Notes: generated from the sequence alone by a model not told the origin. 9,895 nt of DNA from an uncultured Actinomycetes bacterium (GCA_903922325.1 CAIXTG010000082.1:1-9895); one strand, 5' to 3'; positions 1 through 8,196 are shown, counted from the first letter of the stretch. Numbers and translations are program-made.

Positions 1-3000
1 GTGGCGAGTTTGCTGTGCGTGGCGGAATCATTGATTTATTTTTACCACTAACTAAACACCCGATTCGAATCGATTTTTTTGGCGATGAAATTGAAGAGTT
101 AAATTACTTTGAAGTATCAGGGCAACGAACCTCTGAACCGGTAATTGGAAAACTTGAGATATTTCCGTGTCGCGAACTATTACTGACTGAAGAGATTCAA
201 GTAAAAGCCAATGATCTAATTTCTAAATTTCCAGCAGCTGCGGAAATGCTTGATCGAATGGCGGCCGGAATTGCCACCGAAGGCATGGAATCTTTGATTC
301 CATTGTTGATCGAAGAGCAAGAAACTTTGCTAGATCGCATGCCCGCGAATACCGAAATTATTTTTCTAGATGAAGAACGAATCCGTTCCAGGGCGGCAGA
401 TCTTCTATCTACCAATGATGAATTCTTGGCCGCTTCTTGGTCTAACGCCGCAGTTGGCGCAGTTGCTCCAGTACATACGGGCGTAAGTACTTACCTGGCC
501 TGGGATGAACTGGCTGAAAAGATTATTACCTTAGGCCTTAATCGCCGTTCGCTAAATTCTTTTGGTTCTGACTTAAGTGAAAATACCGACTTTATGGCGA
601 TCTCAGCGATTGATCCGTTGCGTGGCGATCTGGATCAACTATTAGCTGTGCTGGGGGAGGCAGTTTTAAATAACTTCAAGGTGATTTTCACAGCTAATGG
701 CCATGGCATGGTTGAACGGTATGCCGGCATATTCCGAGGCGCTGATCTACCCGTTTACGTGGTTGATCACTTGCAGGCAAAACCAACAGCTGGCTTGATT
801 CATATAACAACTACGCCGATTACTTACGGCTTCTCGTATCCAAGTGCGCAAATACTTTTTATTACCGAACATGATCTAACTGGCAGTAAATCTCGGGTTA
901 AAGATTCAGATCGCTTGCCCTCAAAACGTAAACAAAGCGTTGACCCGCTTGAGTTAAAAGCTGGCGATTTTGTAGTTCACGAGCAACACGGCATCGGTCG
1001 CTACGTCGAAATGATTCAGCGCGAAACTGCTGGGGTGGTTCGTGAGTATTTAATTATTGAATACGCCTCAGCCAAACGTGGCCAACCGGGTGATCGCATT
1101 TTTGTGCCAACTGATTCGCTAGAGCAAGTAAGTAAATACATTGGCGGTGAATCACCAACTGTTCACCGAATTGGTAGCGGGGAATGGCAGAAAGCTAAGG
1201 GTCGCGCCCGAAAAGCAGTTCGCCAAATTGCCGGCGAGCTAATTCGGCTTTACGCCGCACGCACAAGTGCACCAGGTTTTGCGTTCTCACCAGATACGCC
1301 ATGGCAACGCGAACTCGAGGATGCCTTTTCCTATATTGAAACTCTTGATCAATTGGCCACAATTGATGAAGTTAAGCGCGACATGGAACGTCCGTTTCCG
1401 ATGGATCGCATTATTTGCGGCGATGTTGGCTACGGCAAAACCGAGATTGCAATTCGCGCCGCATTCAAAGCGGTGCAAGATGGCAAGCAAGTAGCGGTAT
1501 TGGTGCCAACAACTTTATTGGTGCAACAGCATTACAAAACTTTTACCGAACGTTATTCCGGTTTTCCCATCAAGGTTGCTGGCATGTCTCGCTTTAATAC
1601 CGCCAAGGAAAGCAAAGAAATTACTCAAGGCCTGGGCGAAGGTGCCATTGATGTTGTTATCGGCACCCATCGAATCCTCTCAAGCGATGTGGTTTTCAAT
1701 GACTTAGGGCTAGTAATCGTCGATGAAGAGCAGCGATTTGGCGTTGAACAGAAAGAATCTCTAAAGAAATTACGCACCACTGTCGATGTGCTTTCTATGT
1801 CAGCTACGCCAATTCCGCGCACGTTAGAAATGGCAGTAACTGGTATTCGCGAAATGTCCACGATTACAACACCACCAGAAGAACGACATCCGATTCTTAC
1901 TTATGTGGGCGCTAGTGAAGATGCCCAGATTGCTGCTGCCATACACCGCGAACTTTTACGTGATGGCCAAATTTTCTATATTCATAATCGCGTTGAATCA
2001 ATTGATCGCACTGCGTCTCGTTTGCAAGAGTTAGTGCCAGAAGCACGTATCCGGGTAGCACATGGTCAGATGAGCGAATCAATGTTAGAAGATGTAATTC
2101 TCGGATTCTGGAATCGTGATTTCGATGTTCTGGTTTGCACCACCATTGTCGAAAGCGGACTTGATATTGCTAATGCCAACACTTTAATTGTCGAACGTGC
2201 CGACATGTTTGGTCTGTCGCAACTTCACCAATTGCGTGGTCGAGTAGGTCGTGGTCGCGAACGTGCTTATGCCTACTTCCTTTATCCAGCCGATCAACCA
2301 CTTTCGGAAATCGCGATTGATCGCTTAAAAACAATTGCGTCAAATACCGATCTTGGTGCCGGTATGCGAGTAGCTCTAAAGGATCTAGAAATTCGTGGCG
2401 CTGGCAATTTACTCGGTGGCGAACAATCAGGCCATATTGCCGATGTTGGTTTTGATCTTTATATGCGCATGGTTGGCGAAGCAGTGCAAGATTACAAAAC
2501 TGGTTTTATCGAAACTGAAGAACCAAATCATGAATGCAAAATTGAAATTCCTATTAACGCTCATCTACCCGAAGAATATGTACCGGGTGAACGGCTGCGC
2601 CTTGATCTTTATCGCCGCTTAGCTGATGTGCAGAGCGATGCCGATGTAGATTCAATTGCGGCCGAATTAATTGATCGTTTTGGCGAACTGCCAGAAACCG
2701 CACAAGCACTCCTTGGAGTGGCCAAGCTGCGAGCACTTGCTAAAGGTCAGCAACTTCGTGAAGTCGTGATTTCCGGCAAATTCCTACGTTTATCGCCGCT
2801 GACGCTGGCCGAATCACGCCAACTTCGCCTGGCCCGTGTGTATCCAGGGTCTATTTATAAGAGCGCGGCGAGCACAGTTTTGGTCGCGCTACCTAAGGCC
2901 GCAGCGTGGAATCCGTCCGAAAGCACTCCAGTTATGGGGGATACTTCTACTCTGGCTTGGGTATCCGAAGCCGTAACCGAATTAGCGGCTAACCCGAAAG

Positions 3001-3014
3001 TGAGTAAATCTTGA
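1..3014 (+). CDS. mfd: Transcription-repair coupling factor Mfd, 5'-truncated by the window
   Basis: Mfd is a cytoplasmic DNA translocase that binds stalled RNA polymerase, removes it, and recruits UvrA/UvrB for transcription-coupled repair. The reading frame is already open at base 3 and encodes GEFAVRGGIIDLF, an internal motif of the UvrB-like N-terminal part, so the true start lies upstream. The GTG at 15 is the Val of this motif, not a start. Judged against family lengths near 1150-1200, roughly 170-200 residues are missing. Counting residues from base 15: the CarD-like RNA polymerase-interaction domain begins near 311 (LELKAGDFVVHEQHGIGRY); Walker A GDVGYGKT is at 469-476; the DEEQ box at 570-573; SATPIPRT follows; helicase motif VI QLRGRVGRGR is at 739-748; a C-terminal TRCF domain (near VPGERLRLDLYRRLA) follows to residue 999. 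All helicase motifs look intact. The stop overlaps the next gene by four bases. Confidence 0.97.
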   Translation, partial: GEFAVRGGIIDLFLPLTKHPIRIDFFGDEIEELNYFEVSGQRTSEPVIGKLEIFPCRELLLTEEIQVKANDLISKFPAAAEMLDRMAAGIATEGMESLIPLLIEEQETLLDRMPANTEIIFLDEERIRSRAADLLSTNDEFLAASWSNAAVGAVAPVHTGVSTYLAWDELAEKIITLGLNRRSLNSFGSDLSENTDFMAISAIDPLRGDLDQLLAVLGEAVLNNFKVIFTANGHGMVERYAGIFRGADLPVYVVDHLQAKPTAGLIHITTTPITYGFSYPSAQILFITEHDLTGSKSRVKDSDRLPSKRKQSVDPLELKAGDFVVHEQHGIGRYVEMIQRETAGVVREYLIIEYASAKRGQPGDRIFVPTDSLEQVSKYIGGESPTVHRIGSGEWQKAKGRARKAVRQIAGELIRLYAARTSAPGFAFSPDTPWQRELEDAFSYIETLDQLATIDEVKRDMERPFPMDRIICGDVGYGKTEIAIRAAFKAVQDGKQVAVLVPTTLLVQQHYKTFTERYSGFPIKVAGMSRFNTAKESKEITQGLGEGAIDVVIGTHRILSSDVVFNDLGLVIVDEEQRFGVEQKESLKKLRTTVDVLSMSATPIPRTLEMAVTGIREMSTITTPPEERHPILTYVGASEDAQIAAAIHRELLRDGQIFYIHNRVESIDRTASRLQELVPEARIRVAHGQMSESMLEDVILGFWNRDFDVLVCTTIVESGLDIANANTLIVERADMFGLSQLHQLRGRVGRGRERAYAYFLYPADQPLSEIAIDRLKTIASNTDLGAGMRVALKDLEIRGAGNLLGGEQSGHIADVGFDLYMRMVGEAVQDYKTGFIETEEPNHECKIEIPINAHLPEEYVPGERLRLDLYRRLADVQSDADVDSIAAELIDRFGELPETAQALLGVAKLRALAKGQQLREVVISGKFLRLSPLTLAESRQLRLARVYPGSIYKSAASTVLVALPKAAAWNPSESTPVMGDTSTLAWVSEAVTELAANPKVSKS

Positions 3015-3622
3015 AAAAATTCACCGCAGTCACAATTGCCTCTGTTGCAGCAATCGCACTTTTCCTAACTGGTTGCTCACAAGTTGGCGCGGCCGCAACA
3101 ATCGGAAGCACCAAGATTACTCAAGCAACCGTGCAGACCAGCATCGATACCGTAATGGCTGAGCGCACCGGTGTTGATACCACCCAAATGCAATTAGAAA
3201 CTGGCGAAGAACTAAACCGCAGCCAACTACGTTTCCATTTATTCGCAGGTCTATTAAAAGCTGCAGCAACTTCAATCAAAGTAAAAGTAACTAAGGCCGA
3301 GATTGATACTCGCCGCGAAGTAATCATTCAGCAAGTCGGTGGCGTAGCTAATTTGCCACAGGCACTTGTTGGCGCTGGCATCGCATCATCTGATTTTGAT
3401 ATTTATTTAGAAGCAGTATTGAATTCCGAAAAAATTCAACAGAATTTCGTAGCAGCAGGCGTTCCTGAAGCAGATATTCCAACCAAGATGCAGGAATTAA
3501 TAGTGGCAACTGGCAAGACCAACAAAGTCACAGTTAACCCACGCTATGGTGTCTGGAATCCAGAAACTGCTGAAGTTACAGCCGCTGTCAGCGATGTAGT
3601 TTCACCTTCAGCTTCTAACTAA
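3011..3622 (+). CDS. SurA-N-like lipoprotein, putative chaperone
   Basis: This is a 203-residue exported lipoprotein. A short basic start (MKK) is followed by a hydrophobic segment (about 5-18) and a lipobox LTGC with Cys22 as the probable lipidation site. The rest is mostly helical in character, resembles the SurA/PrsA N-terminal chaperone domain, and has a C-terminal VNPRYGVWNP motif that I associate with actinobacterial SurA-N proteins. No parvulin PPIase domain is visible, so a folding or holdase role outside the membrane is inferred, not shown. The start is TTG, overlapping the mfd stop as TTGA, with a weak purine stretch AAAGTGAG just upstream, so translational coupling to mfd is likely. 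A lipoprotein also sits in this neighbourhood in mycobacteria (lpqU), though I cannot tell whether it is homologous. Confidence 0.8.
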   Translation: MKKFTAVTIASVAAIALFLTGCSQVGAAATIGSTKITQATVQTSIDTVMAERTGVDTTQMQLETGEELNRSQLRFHLFAGLLKAAATSIKVKVTKAEIDTRREVIIQQVGGVANLPQALVGAGIASSDFDIYLEAVLNSEKIQQNFVAAGVPEADIPTKMQELIVATGKTNKVTVNPRYGVWNPETAEVTAAVSDVVSPSASN

Positions 3623-3635
3623 TTCGCTAAAGTAA

Positions 3636-4265
3636 ATGTCAGAACTTCTGCGCCTTGCGGAGGTAATGAACAAATTACGTTCACCTGGTGGTTGTCCTTG
3701 GGATGCCGAACAGACGCACGAATCCCTGATCAAATATTTACTTGAAGAGTCGTACGAATTTATCGACGCGGTTGAAACTAATGATCGCGCTGGCTTGCAA
3801 GAAGAACTCGGCGATCTACTGCTGCAGGTCTATTTCCATGCTCGCATCGCGCAAGATGATGAGCAGAACCCATTTACGATCGAAGATGTGGCACGCGGCA
3901 TTGCAGATAAGTTGATCAACCGGCATCCGCATGTATTTGCTGATGTGCAGGTATCTGGCGTCGCTGAAGTTATTTCCAATTGGGAAGAGATTAAAGCTGC
4001 CGAAAAGGGTCGCACATCGGCAGTTGATGGCGTTGCTCTCTCGCAGCCTTCACTGCCCTTGATTTCAAAGCTTTTGCACCGCGCTGAGAAATATGGAGTT
4101 TCCTTAGATCTGCCAACAGCGCAGGTTAACGATGCCGAAATGGCGGTTGAACAGATTGTCGCAATCGCGGCTTGGGCCACTGCAAATGAGATTGACCTCG
4201 ATGCATTACTACGCCAGCGGGCACGCGCTCTAATGGCGCAGATCCAAAGCAATGAAGCGCGGTAG
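3636..4265 (+). CDS. mazG: Nucleoside triphosphate pyrophosphohydrolase MazG
   Basis: MazG hydrolyses (d)NTPs to (d)NMP and pyrophosphate, clearing non-canonical nucleotides from the pool. The 209-residue protein shows the complete N-terminal MazG domain: CPWDAEQTHESL at 20-31, the metal-binding helices EESYE (37-41) and EELGD (56-60), RHPHVF at 96-101 and WEEIK at 116-120. The C-terminal half is short and lacks a second EExxE/ExxD metal site, keeping only a helical part (about 139-205). E. coli MazG is about 263 residues and the M. tuberculosis protein longer still. The ATG is well supported because the in-frame codon directly before it is a TAA stop. There is no clear Shine-Dalgarno, and the gap to the lipoprotein gene is 13 bases, consistent with one transcript with mfd. 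Confidence 0.95.
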   Translation: MSELLRLAEVMNKLRSPGGCPWDAEQTHESLIKYLLEESYEFIDAVETNDRAGLQEELGDLLLQVYFHARIAQDDEQNPFTIEDVARGIADKLINRHPHVFADVQVSGVAEVISNWEEIKAAEKGRTSAVDGVALSQPSLPLISKLLHRAEKYGVSLDLPTAQVNDAEMAVEQIVAIAAWATANEIDLDALLRQRARALMAQIQSNEAR

Positions 4266-4337
4266 ACTGCTCACCTGAGTTCAGCGCTGATCTCTCTAGT
4301 TAATTAAATAGTTAACAATTAGCAATAGGAGGCCATC
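4266..4337 (+). promoter_or_regulatory. Candidate promoter/leader of the eno operon
   Basis: This 72-base spacer is the largest gap in the housekeeping block and is AT-rich in its second half. The heptamer TAGTTAA occurs twice in direct orientation (4297-4303 and 4309-4315), 12 bases apart, around a TTAAAT box (4304-4309) that could be a -10 element. TTCAGC (4280-4285) is a poor but correctly placed -35 at 18 bases. A new transcription start for a highly expressed glycolytic gene is expected here; the exact boxes are uncertain. Confidence 0.4.
4327..4332 (+). promoter_or_regulatory. Strong Shine-Dalgarno of eno (AGGAGG)
   Basis: A perfect AGGAGG lies 5 bases before the ATG at 4338 and fixes the enolase start. 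It is the only full consensus ribosome binding site seen in the window; most other genes here have weak or no sites and rely on close spacing or overlap. This fits high enolase expression. Confidence 0.9.
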
Positions 4338-5615
4338 ATGGCAATTATCGAAGCGCTCGGCGCCCGTGAAATTCTTGATTCCCGCGGAAACCCAACCGTT
4401 GAAGTAGAAATTCAATTAGAAGATGGCACCCAAGCACGCGCTGCTGTTCCAAGCGGTGCCTCAACTGGTGCATTCGAAGCTTCTGAACTTCGCGATGGTG
4501 GCACTCGCTACTTAGGTAAGGGTGTTGAAAAAGCTGTTGCATTTGTAAATGATGAAATCGGGCCAAACATTATTGGTTTCGATGCCCAAGACCAACGCAT
4601 TATTGATAGCGCCATGATTTCACTTGATGGCACTGCAAATAAATCTCGCTTAGGCGCAAATGCGATTCTTGGTGTTTCACTTGCAGTTGCTAAAGCATCT
4701 GCTGAAAGTGCAGACCTTTCACTGTTCCGCTACCTCGGTGGTCCAAATGCGCACTTGCTACCAGTGCCAATGATGAACATTCTCAACGGTGGCGCACATG
4801 CTGATACCAACGTTGATATTCAAGAATTCATGGTTGCCCCAATTGGTGCACCAACTTTCCGCGAATCACTTCGCTGGGGCGCCGAGATTTATCACGCACT
4901 TAAGTCAGTGCTTAAGCAACGCGGTCTAGCAACTAGCGTTGGCGACGAAGGCGGCTTTGCACCAAACCTTGATAGCAACCGCGCTGCTCTTGATCTAATT
5001 CTTGAAGCAATCACTAAGGCCGGCTTTAAACCAGGTACTGACATCGCACTTGCGATGGATGTTGCGGCCACTGAATTCCATGAGAATGGTCAATATAAGT
5101 TCGAAGGTTCACTTCGTTCATCAGGTGAAATGATCGCTTATTACACCGATCTCGTTAACTCATACCCAATCGTTTCAATCGAAGACCCACTAAACGAAGA
5201 AGACTGGGCTGGTTGGGCCGAGATGACCAGTGTTCTTGGTTCCCGTATTCAAATCGTGGGCGATGATCTATTTGTTACTAACCCTGAGCGTCTAGCAAAG
5301 GGCATTGCAACTAATACAGCTAACGCGCTGCTAGTTAAGGTAAACCAAATCGGAACCCTAACTGAAACGCTTGATGCAGTTTCAATGGCGCAACATGCAA
5401 ACTATCGAAGCATGTTGTCACACCGTTCAGGTGAAACTGAAGACACCACTATTGCTGATCTCGCAGTTGCAACTAACTGCGGTCAGATTAAAACTGGTGC
5501 GCCTGCTCGTACCGAGCGCGTAGCTAAGTACAACCAATTGCTACGCATTGAAGAAGAACTTGCAAGTGGTGCTAAGTACGCTGGCCGTGGAGCATTCCCA
5601 CGTTTTAAGGCATAA
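4338..5615 (+). CDS. eno: Enolase (phosphopyruvate hydratase)
   Basis: Enolase converts 2-phosphoglycerate to phosphoenolpyruvate in glycolysis and the reverse in gluconeogenesis; it is a cytoplasmic Mg-dependent enzyme. The 425-residue length is normal for bacteria. Active-site residues are all present: Glu204 in GDEGGFAPNL, Mg ligands Asp241 (AMDVAA), Glu282 (SIEDPLNEEDW) and Asp309 (GDDLFVTNP), catalytic Lys334 in LLVKVNQIGT, and the substrate-binding HRSGETED beginning at His362. The C-terminus AGRGAFPRFKA is typical of actinobacterial enolases. Codon use is biased: Arg is almost wholly CGT/CGC, and I saw no ATA or AGA/AGG codon, as expected for a highly expressed gene. It heads a probable operon with the ftsB-like gene 13 bases downstream. 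Confidence 0.99.
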   Translation: MAIIEALGAREILDSRGNPTVEVEIQLEDGTQARAAVPSGASTGAFEASELRDGGTRYLGKGVEKAVAFVNDEIGPNIIGFDAQDQRIIDSAMISLDGTANKSRLGANAILGVSLAVAKASAESADLSLFRYLGGPNAHLLPVPMMNILNGGAHADTNVDIQEFMVAPIGAPTFRESLRWGAEIYHALKSVLKQRGLATSVGDEGGFAPNLDSNRAALDLILEAITKAGFKPGTDIALAMDVAATEFHENGQYKFEGSLRSSGEMIAYYTDLVNSYPIVSIEDPLNEEDWAGWAEMTSVLGSRIQIVGDDLFVTNPERLAKGIATNTANALLVKVNQIGTLTETLDAVSMAQHANYRSMLSHRSGETEDTTIADLAVATNCGQIKTGAPARTERVAKYNQLLRIEEELASGAKYAGRGAFPRFKA

Positions 5616-5628
5616 GCGAACTTAAACC

Positions 5629-6033
5629 ATGGCACGTCGTCGTTTAAACTTTAATCGTCGACGCAATACCAATAGTCGTGCACTGGTGCTGGGCTTCTTT
5701 CTTTTCTTCTTAGCCCTCACCATCGCGCCACCGGTGCAACATTATTTTTCACAGCGTGCTGAAATCAGTGCGGTAAAAGCACAGATCAAAGCAGGCGATG
5801 CCGCAGTTGCCCAAGCTCGCAAAGAACTCGAACTATGGCGCGACCCAGAATATGTAAAGTCTCAAGCTCGTGCTCGACTGCACTTTGTTTTGCCGGGCGA
5901 ACGTCAATACATCGTTACTGATGCAACAACTCAGGCTGAAGAGAATAAAACCGATGTCGCAAATAACATTCCAGTTGGTTTGCCTTGGTATAACCGCTTA
6001 ATCGCATCGATTACTGAAACCGGCTCTAATTAA
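5629..6033 (+). CDS. ftsB: Septum formation initiator family protein (FtsB/DivIC-like)
   Basis: This is a 134-residue bitopic membrane protein of the FtsB/DivIC family, which works with FtsL and FtsQ in the divisome to activate septal cell-wall synthesis. A basic cytoplasmic N-terminus (RRRLNFNRRR) precedes one transmembrane helix (about 18-36), then a predicted external coiled coil (about 40-70), then the conserved motif beginning WRDPEYVKSQARARL at 70, ending in PGE near 91. The remaining tail is low-complexity and polar. Position directly after eno is characteristic of actinobacteria (M. tuberculosis Rv1024, there named FtsB). No good Shine-Dalgarno precedes the ATG. The symbol could equally be divIC; the family assignment is firmer than the name. 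Confidence 0.9.
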   Translation: MARRRLNFNRRRNTNSRALVLGFFLFFLALTIAPPVQHYFSQRAEISAVKAQIKAGDAAVAQARKELELWRDPEYVKSQARARLHFVLPGERQYIVTDATTQAEENKTDVANNIPVGLPWYNRLIASITETGSN

Positions 6034-6551
6034 TGTCCGAACGCGAAGTATCGCAAGACGATCTAGATTGCATCGAAGCCCAATTAGGCCGCACTCCACG
6101 CGATGTTCACGCAATTGGTTATCGCTGCCCATGCGGAAAACCAGCAGTAGTTGAAACCCCACCACGTCTTGGCGATGGCACCCCATTTCCAACTTACTTT
6201 TATGCCACTTGCCCGCGATTAACAGGGGCTATCTCCACCCTTGAATCAACTGGCTTAATGGGCGAAATGAACGAACGTTTAGCAACTGATGCCGAATTAG
6301 CTGGTGCATATGCAGCGGCTCATGAAGATTACTTAGCTGCACGTGCAGTTCTTAAAATGGATGTCCCTGAAGTCGAAGGCATTAGCGCTGGCGGAATGCC
6401 AGATCGAGTTAAGTGCTTACACTCATTAGTTGCACATTCGCTTTGTGCTGGCCCAGATGTGAATCCATTAGGCGATGAAGCGTTAGCAAAATTACCGCAG
6501 TGGTGGAAAGATCAGCCATGTAGCATCACAGAGAATGTAAAGGCAAACTAA
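6033..6551 (+). CDS. DUF501 family protein of unknown function
   Basis: This 172-residue protein matches the DUF501 family, found mainly in actinobacteria between the ftsB-like gene and ppx (M. tuberculosis Rv1025 position). The function is unknown. Recognisable parts are YRCPCGKPAVVETPPRL (30-46), TPFPTYFYATCPRL (50-63) and RVKCLHSLVAHSLCAG (125-140), followed by NPLGDEAL. Cys32, Cys34, Cys60, Cys128 and Cys138, with His130 and His135, form a conserved-looking set that could bind a metal; this is inference. There is no signal peptide or membrane segment, so it is probably cytoplasmic. Its ATG overlaps the previous stop by one base (TAATG), and its own stop overlaps ppx in the same way, implying coupled translation. 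Confidence 0.92.
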   Translation: MSEREVSQDDLDCIEAQLGRTPRDVHAIGYRCPCGKPAVVETPPRLGDGTPFPTYFYATCPRLTGAISTLESTGLMGEMNERLATDAELAGAYAAAHEDYLAARAVLKMDVPEVEGISAGGMPDRVKCLHSLVAHSLCAGPDVNPLGDEALAKLPQWWKDQPCSITENVKAN

Positions 6552-7462
6552 TGCGCGTAGGTGTGGTTGATTGCGGAACTAATTCAATTCGGTTATTAAT
6601 TGCCGATATCGAAGGAAATAATTTCCGTGAAATAACACGTCAGATGCAAGTTGTACGTCTTGGCCAAGGCGTTGATGAAACTAATCAATTTCACCCAGAT
6701 GCTATCTCTCGCACTTTTGCAGCCGTTGATTTGTATGCAGCTGAACTTGCCCGACGTGGTGTTGAAAAGCTGCGTTTCTGCGCGACTAGTGCAACCCGCG
6801 ATGCACTAAACCGCGAAGTATTTGTCGATGGCGTTAAAGAACGTCTAGGTATTGAACCAGAAGTAATTTCAGGGGATGAAGAAGCCCGCCTTTCATTTGC
6901 TGGCGCAACCCGTGAATTTAGCCGCGCAGATGGCCCCTTCTTAGTCGTCGATATTGGTGGCGGTTCAACTGAGTTTGTTTTAGGCACCGACTCAGTAGAG
7001 AGTGCAATTAGTGTAAATATTGGTTGTGTTCGCATGACTGAGCGCCATTTTCACAATGATCCACCGACTGCCGATGAAATAGCAATCGCTCGAAGTGATA
7101 TTCAAAACGCAATAGATATTGCCTATGCCAGCGTAGATATTAAGGGTGCCAAGACTTTGGTTTGTGTAGCTGGCACCGCAACAACTGTTGCAGCCGCTGC
7201 GCTTAATTTGCCGGAATATGATCGTCAAGCAATTCATTTATCCCGCATCTCTGCCGATCAAGTACATGCCGTTAGCAACAAGTTCTTATCAATGACCCGC
7301 GAAGAACGTGCCGCCCTTGGCTATATGCACCCAGGTCGTGTCGACGTAATTACAGCTGGCTCATTAGTACTTTCTAAAATAGTAAAAGCAACTGGCGCTA
7401 CTGAATTTGTGGCATCTGAAAACGATATTCTCGACGGAATGGCATGGTCGCTTGCCAAGTAA
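6551..7462 (+). CDS. ppx: Exopolyphosphatase, Ppx/GppA family (short form)
   Basis: This family releases terminal phosphate from inorganic polyphosphate and/or hydrolyses pppGpp, linking phosphate storage with the stringent response. The 303-residue protein has the actin/Hsp70-like ATPase fold signatures: VDCGTNSIRLL (6-16), SGDEEARLSFAGA (107-119) carrying the family's catalytic glutamate, and VDIGGGSTEF (133-142). A further glycine-rich segment, CVAGTATTVAA, lies in the second half. It lacks the C-terminal HD-like domain of the roughly 500-residue E. coli enzymes and is close in size to mycobacterial Rv1026 (about 319). Which substrate it prefers cannot be told from sequence. Its start overlaps the DUF501 stop by one base. 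Confidence 0.94.
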   Translation: MRVGVVDCGTNSIRLLIADIEGNNFREITRQMQVVRLGQGVDETNQFHPDAISRTFAAVDLYAAELARRGVEKLRFCATSATRDALNREVFVDGVKERLGIEPEVISGDEEARLSFAGATREFSRADGPFLVVDIGGGSTEFVLGTDSVESAISVNIGCVRMTERHFHNDPPTADEIAIARSDIQNAIDIAYASVDIKGAKTLVCVAGTATTVAAAALNLPEYDRQAIHLSRISADQVHAVSNKFLSMTREERAALGYMHPGRVDVITAGSLVLSKIVKATGATEFVASENDILDGMAWSLAK

Positions 7463-7466
7463 GAAA

Positions 7467-8174
7467 TTGGCGCAAAGCGTAAAAACTTTGCCATTGCTCG
7501 AAAAGAAAATCATCGCTTGTCGCGATTGCCCACGACTCGTTGAATGGCGCGAAGAAGTTGCAGGTGTTAAACGCAAGGCATACCAAGATGAAAAATACTG
7601 GGGCAAAGCTGTACCCGGTTTTGGTTCGGCCAAACCAAAGTTAATGATTGTTGGATTAGCACCTGGTGCGCACGGTGCAAACCGCACTGGACGCATTTTC
7701 ACGGGTGATCCATCTGGTGATTGGCTCTATGGCTCTCTTCATCGTTTAGGTATTGCGAAAATTGCAACAAGTACATCGCGCGACGATGGCCAAGAACTTC
7801 GAGATACCCGAATTTCAATGGCTGTTAGATGCGCGCCTCCTGATAACAAACCAACCACCGAAGAACGTGATCAATGTTCGCCATGGTTTCTACGTGAGTT
7901 AGAACTTTCATTGGCGACTACCAGAGCATTTGTGGCCCTCGGAAACTTTGCCTGGGTCGCACTTTTCTCAGCTCTGGCCGAATTAGGCCACCCGGTGAAG
8001 CGAGCCAAGTTTGGCCATGGGGCAGAGGTTAAATACGAGCACAATGGCGTGAAGTACCTGATTATGGCTAGTTTCCACCCCAGCCAGCAGAACACTTTCA
8101 CTGGAAAGCTCACCAAACCAATGTTGGATTCAGTGCTCAAAAAAGCGGGTAGATTTGCCCACGTTCTTCGTTAG
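7467..8174 (+). CDS. udgB: Uracil-DNA glycosylase, family 5 (UdgB)
   Basis: UdgB removes uracil, and in characterised members other deaminated bases such as hypoxanthine, from double-stranded DNA to begin base excision repair. Numbering from the TTG at 7467 (235 residues): motif A GLAPGAHGANRTGR is at 63-76, followed by FTGDPSG; the second motif FHPSQQNTFTGKLT is at 203-216. Four cysteines (18 and 21 in CRDCPRL, 122 and 137 further on) have the arrangement of the family's 4Fe-4S cluster. The start is uncertain. No ATG exists upstream of the first cysteines; in-frame TTG codons lie at 7407, 7452, 7467, 7488 and 7494. I chose 7467 because it lies just after the ppx stop, has a weak AAGTAAG before it, and leaves a family-like 17 residues before Cys18. 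TTG 7452, overlapping ppx, is the main alternative. Confidence 0.92.
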   Translation: MAQSVKTLPLLEKKIIACRDCPRLVEWREEVAGVKRKAYQDEKYWGKAVPGFGSAKPKLMIVGLAPGAHGANRTGRIFTGDPSGDWLYGSLHRLGIAKIATSTSRDDGQELRDTRISMAVRCAPPDNKPTTEERDQCSPWFLRELELSLATTRAFVALGNFAWVALFSALAELGHPVKRAKFGHGAEVKYEHNGVKYLIMASFHPSQQNTFTGKLTKPMLDSVLKKAGRFAHVLR

Positions 8175-8184
8175 TTCCTAAAAG
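8155..8184 (+). promoter_or_regulatory. Possible promoter for the tRNA
   Basis: TTGCCC (8155-8160) and TAAAAG (8179-8184), separated by 18 bases, sit inside and just after the end of udgB. Initiation would fall a few bases before the tRNA 5' end at 8197. Both boxes are only partial matches, and the tRNA could instead be processed from read-through of the eno-udgB transcript. Confidence 0.3.
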
Positions 8185-8196
8185 ATTTATCGCATG

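Noticed and set aside
15..17. GTG at 15 as the start of mfd
   Set aside because: The frame continues upstream to the window edge with GEFA, completing the conserved GEFAVRGG motif; the codon is an internal valine.
3830..4252. Open frame of about 140 codons on the minus strand, opposite mazG
   Set aside because: It lies wholly antisense to a well-supported mazG, resembles no family I know, and is low-complexity in Ala/Ser as expected for a codon shadow.
6691..7035. Minus-strand open frame inside ppx
   Set aside because: Its composition (Ser/Arg/Ala-rich) and lack of any recognisable motif fit a shadow of the ppx codons.
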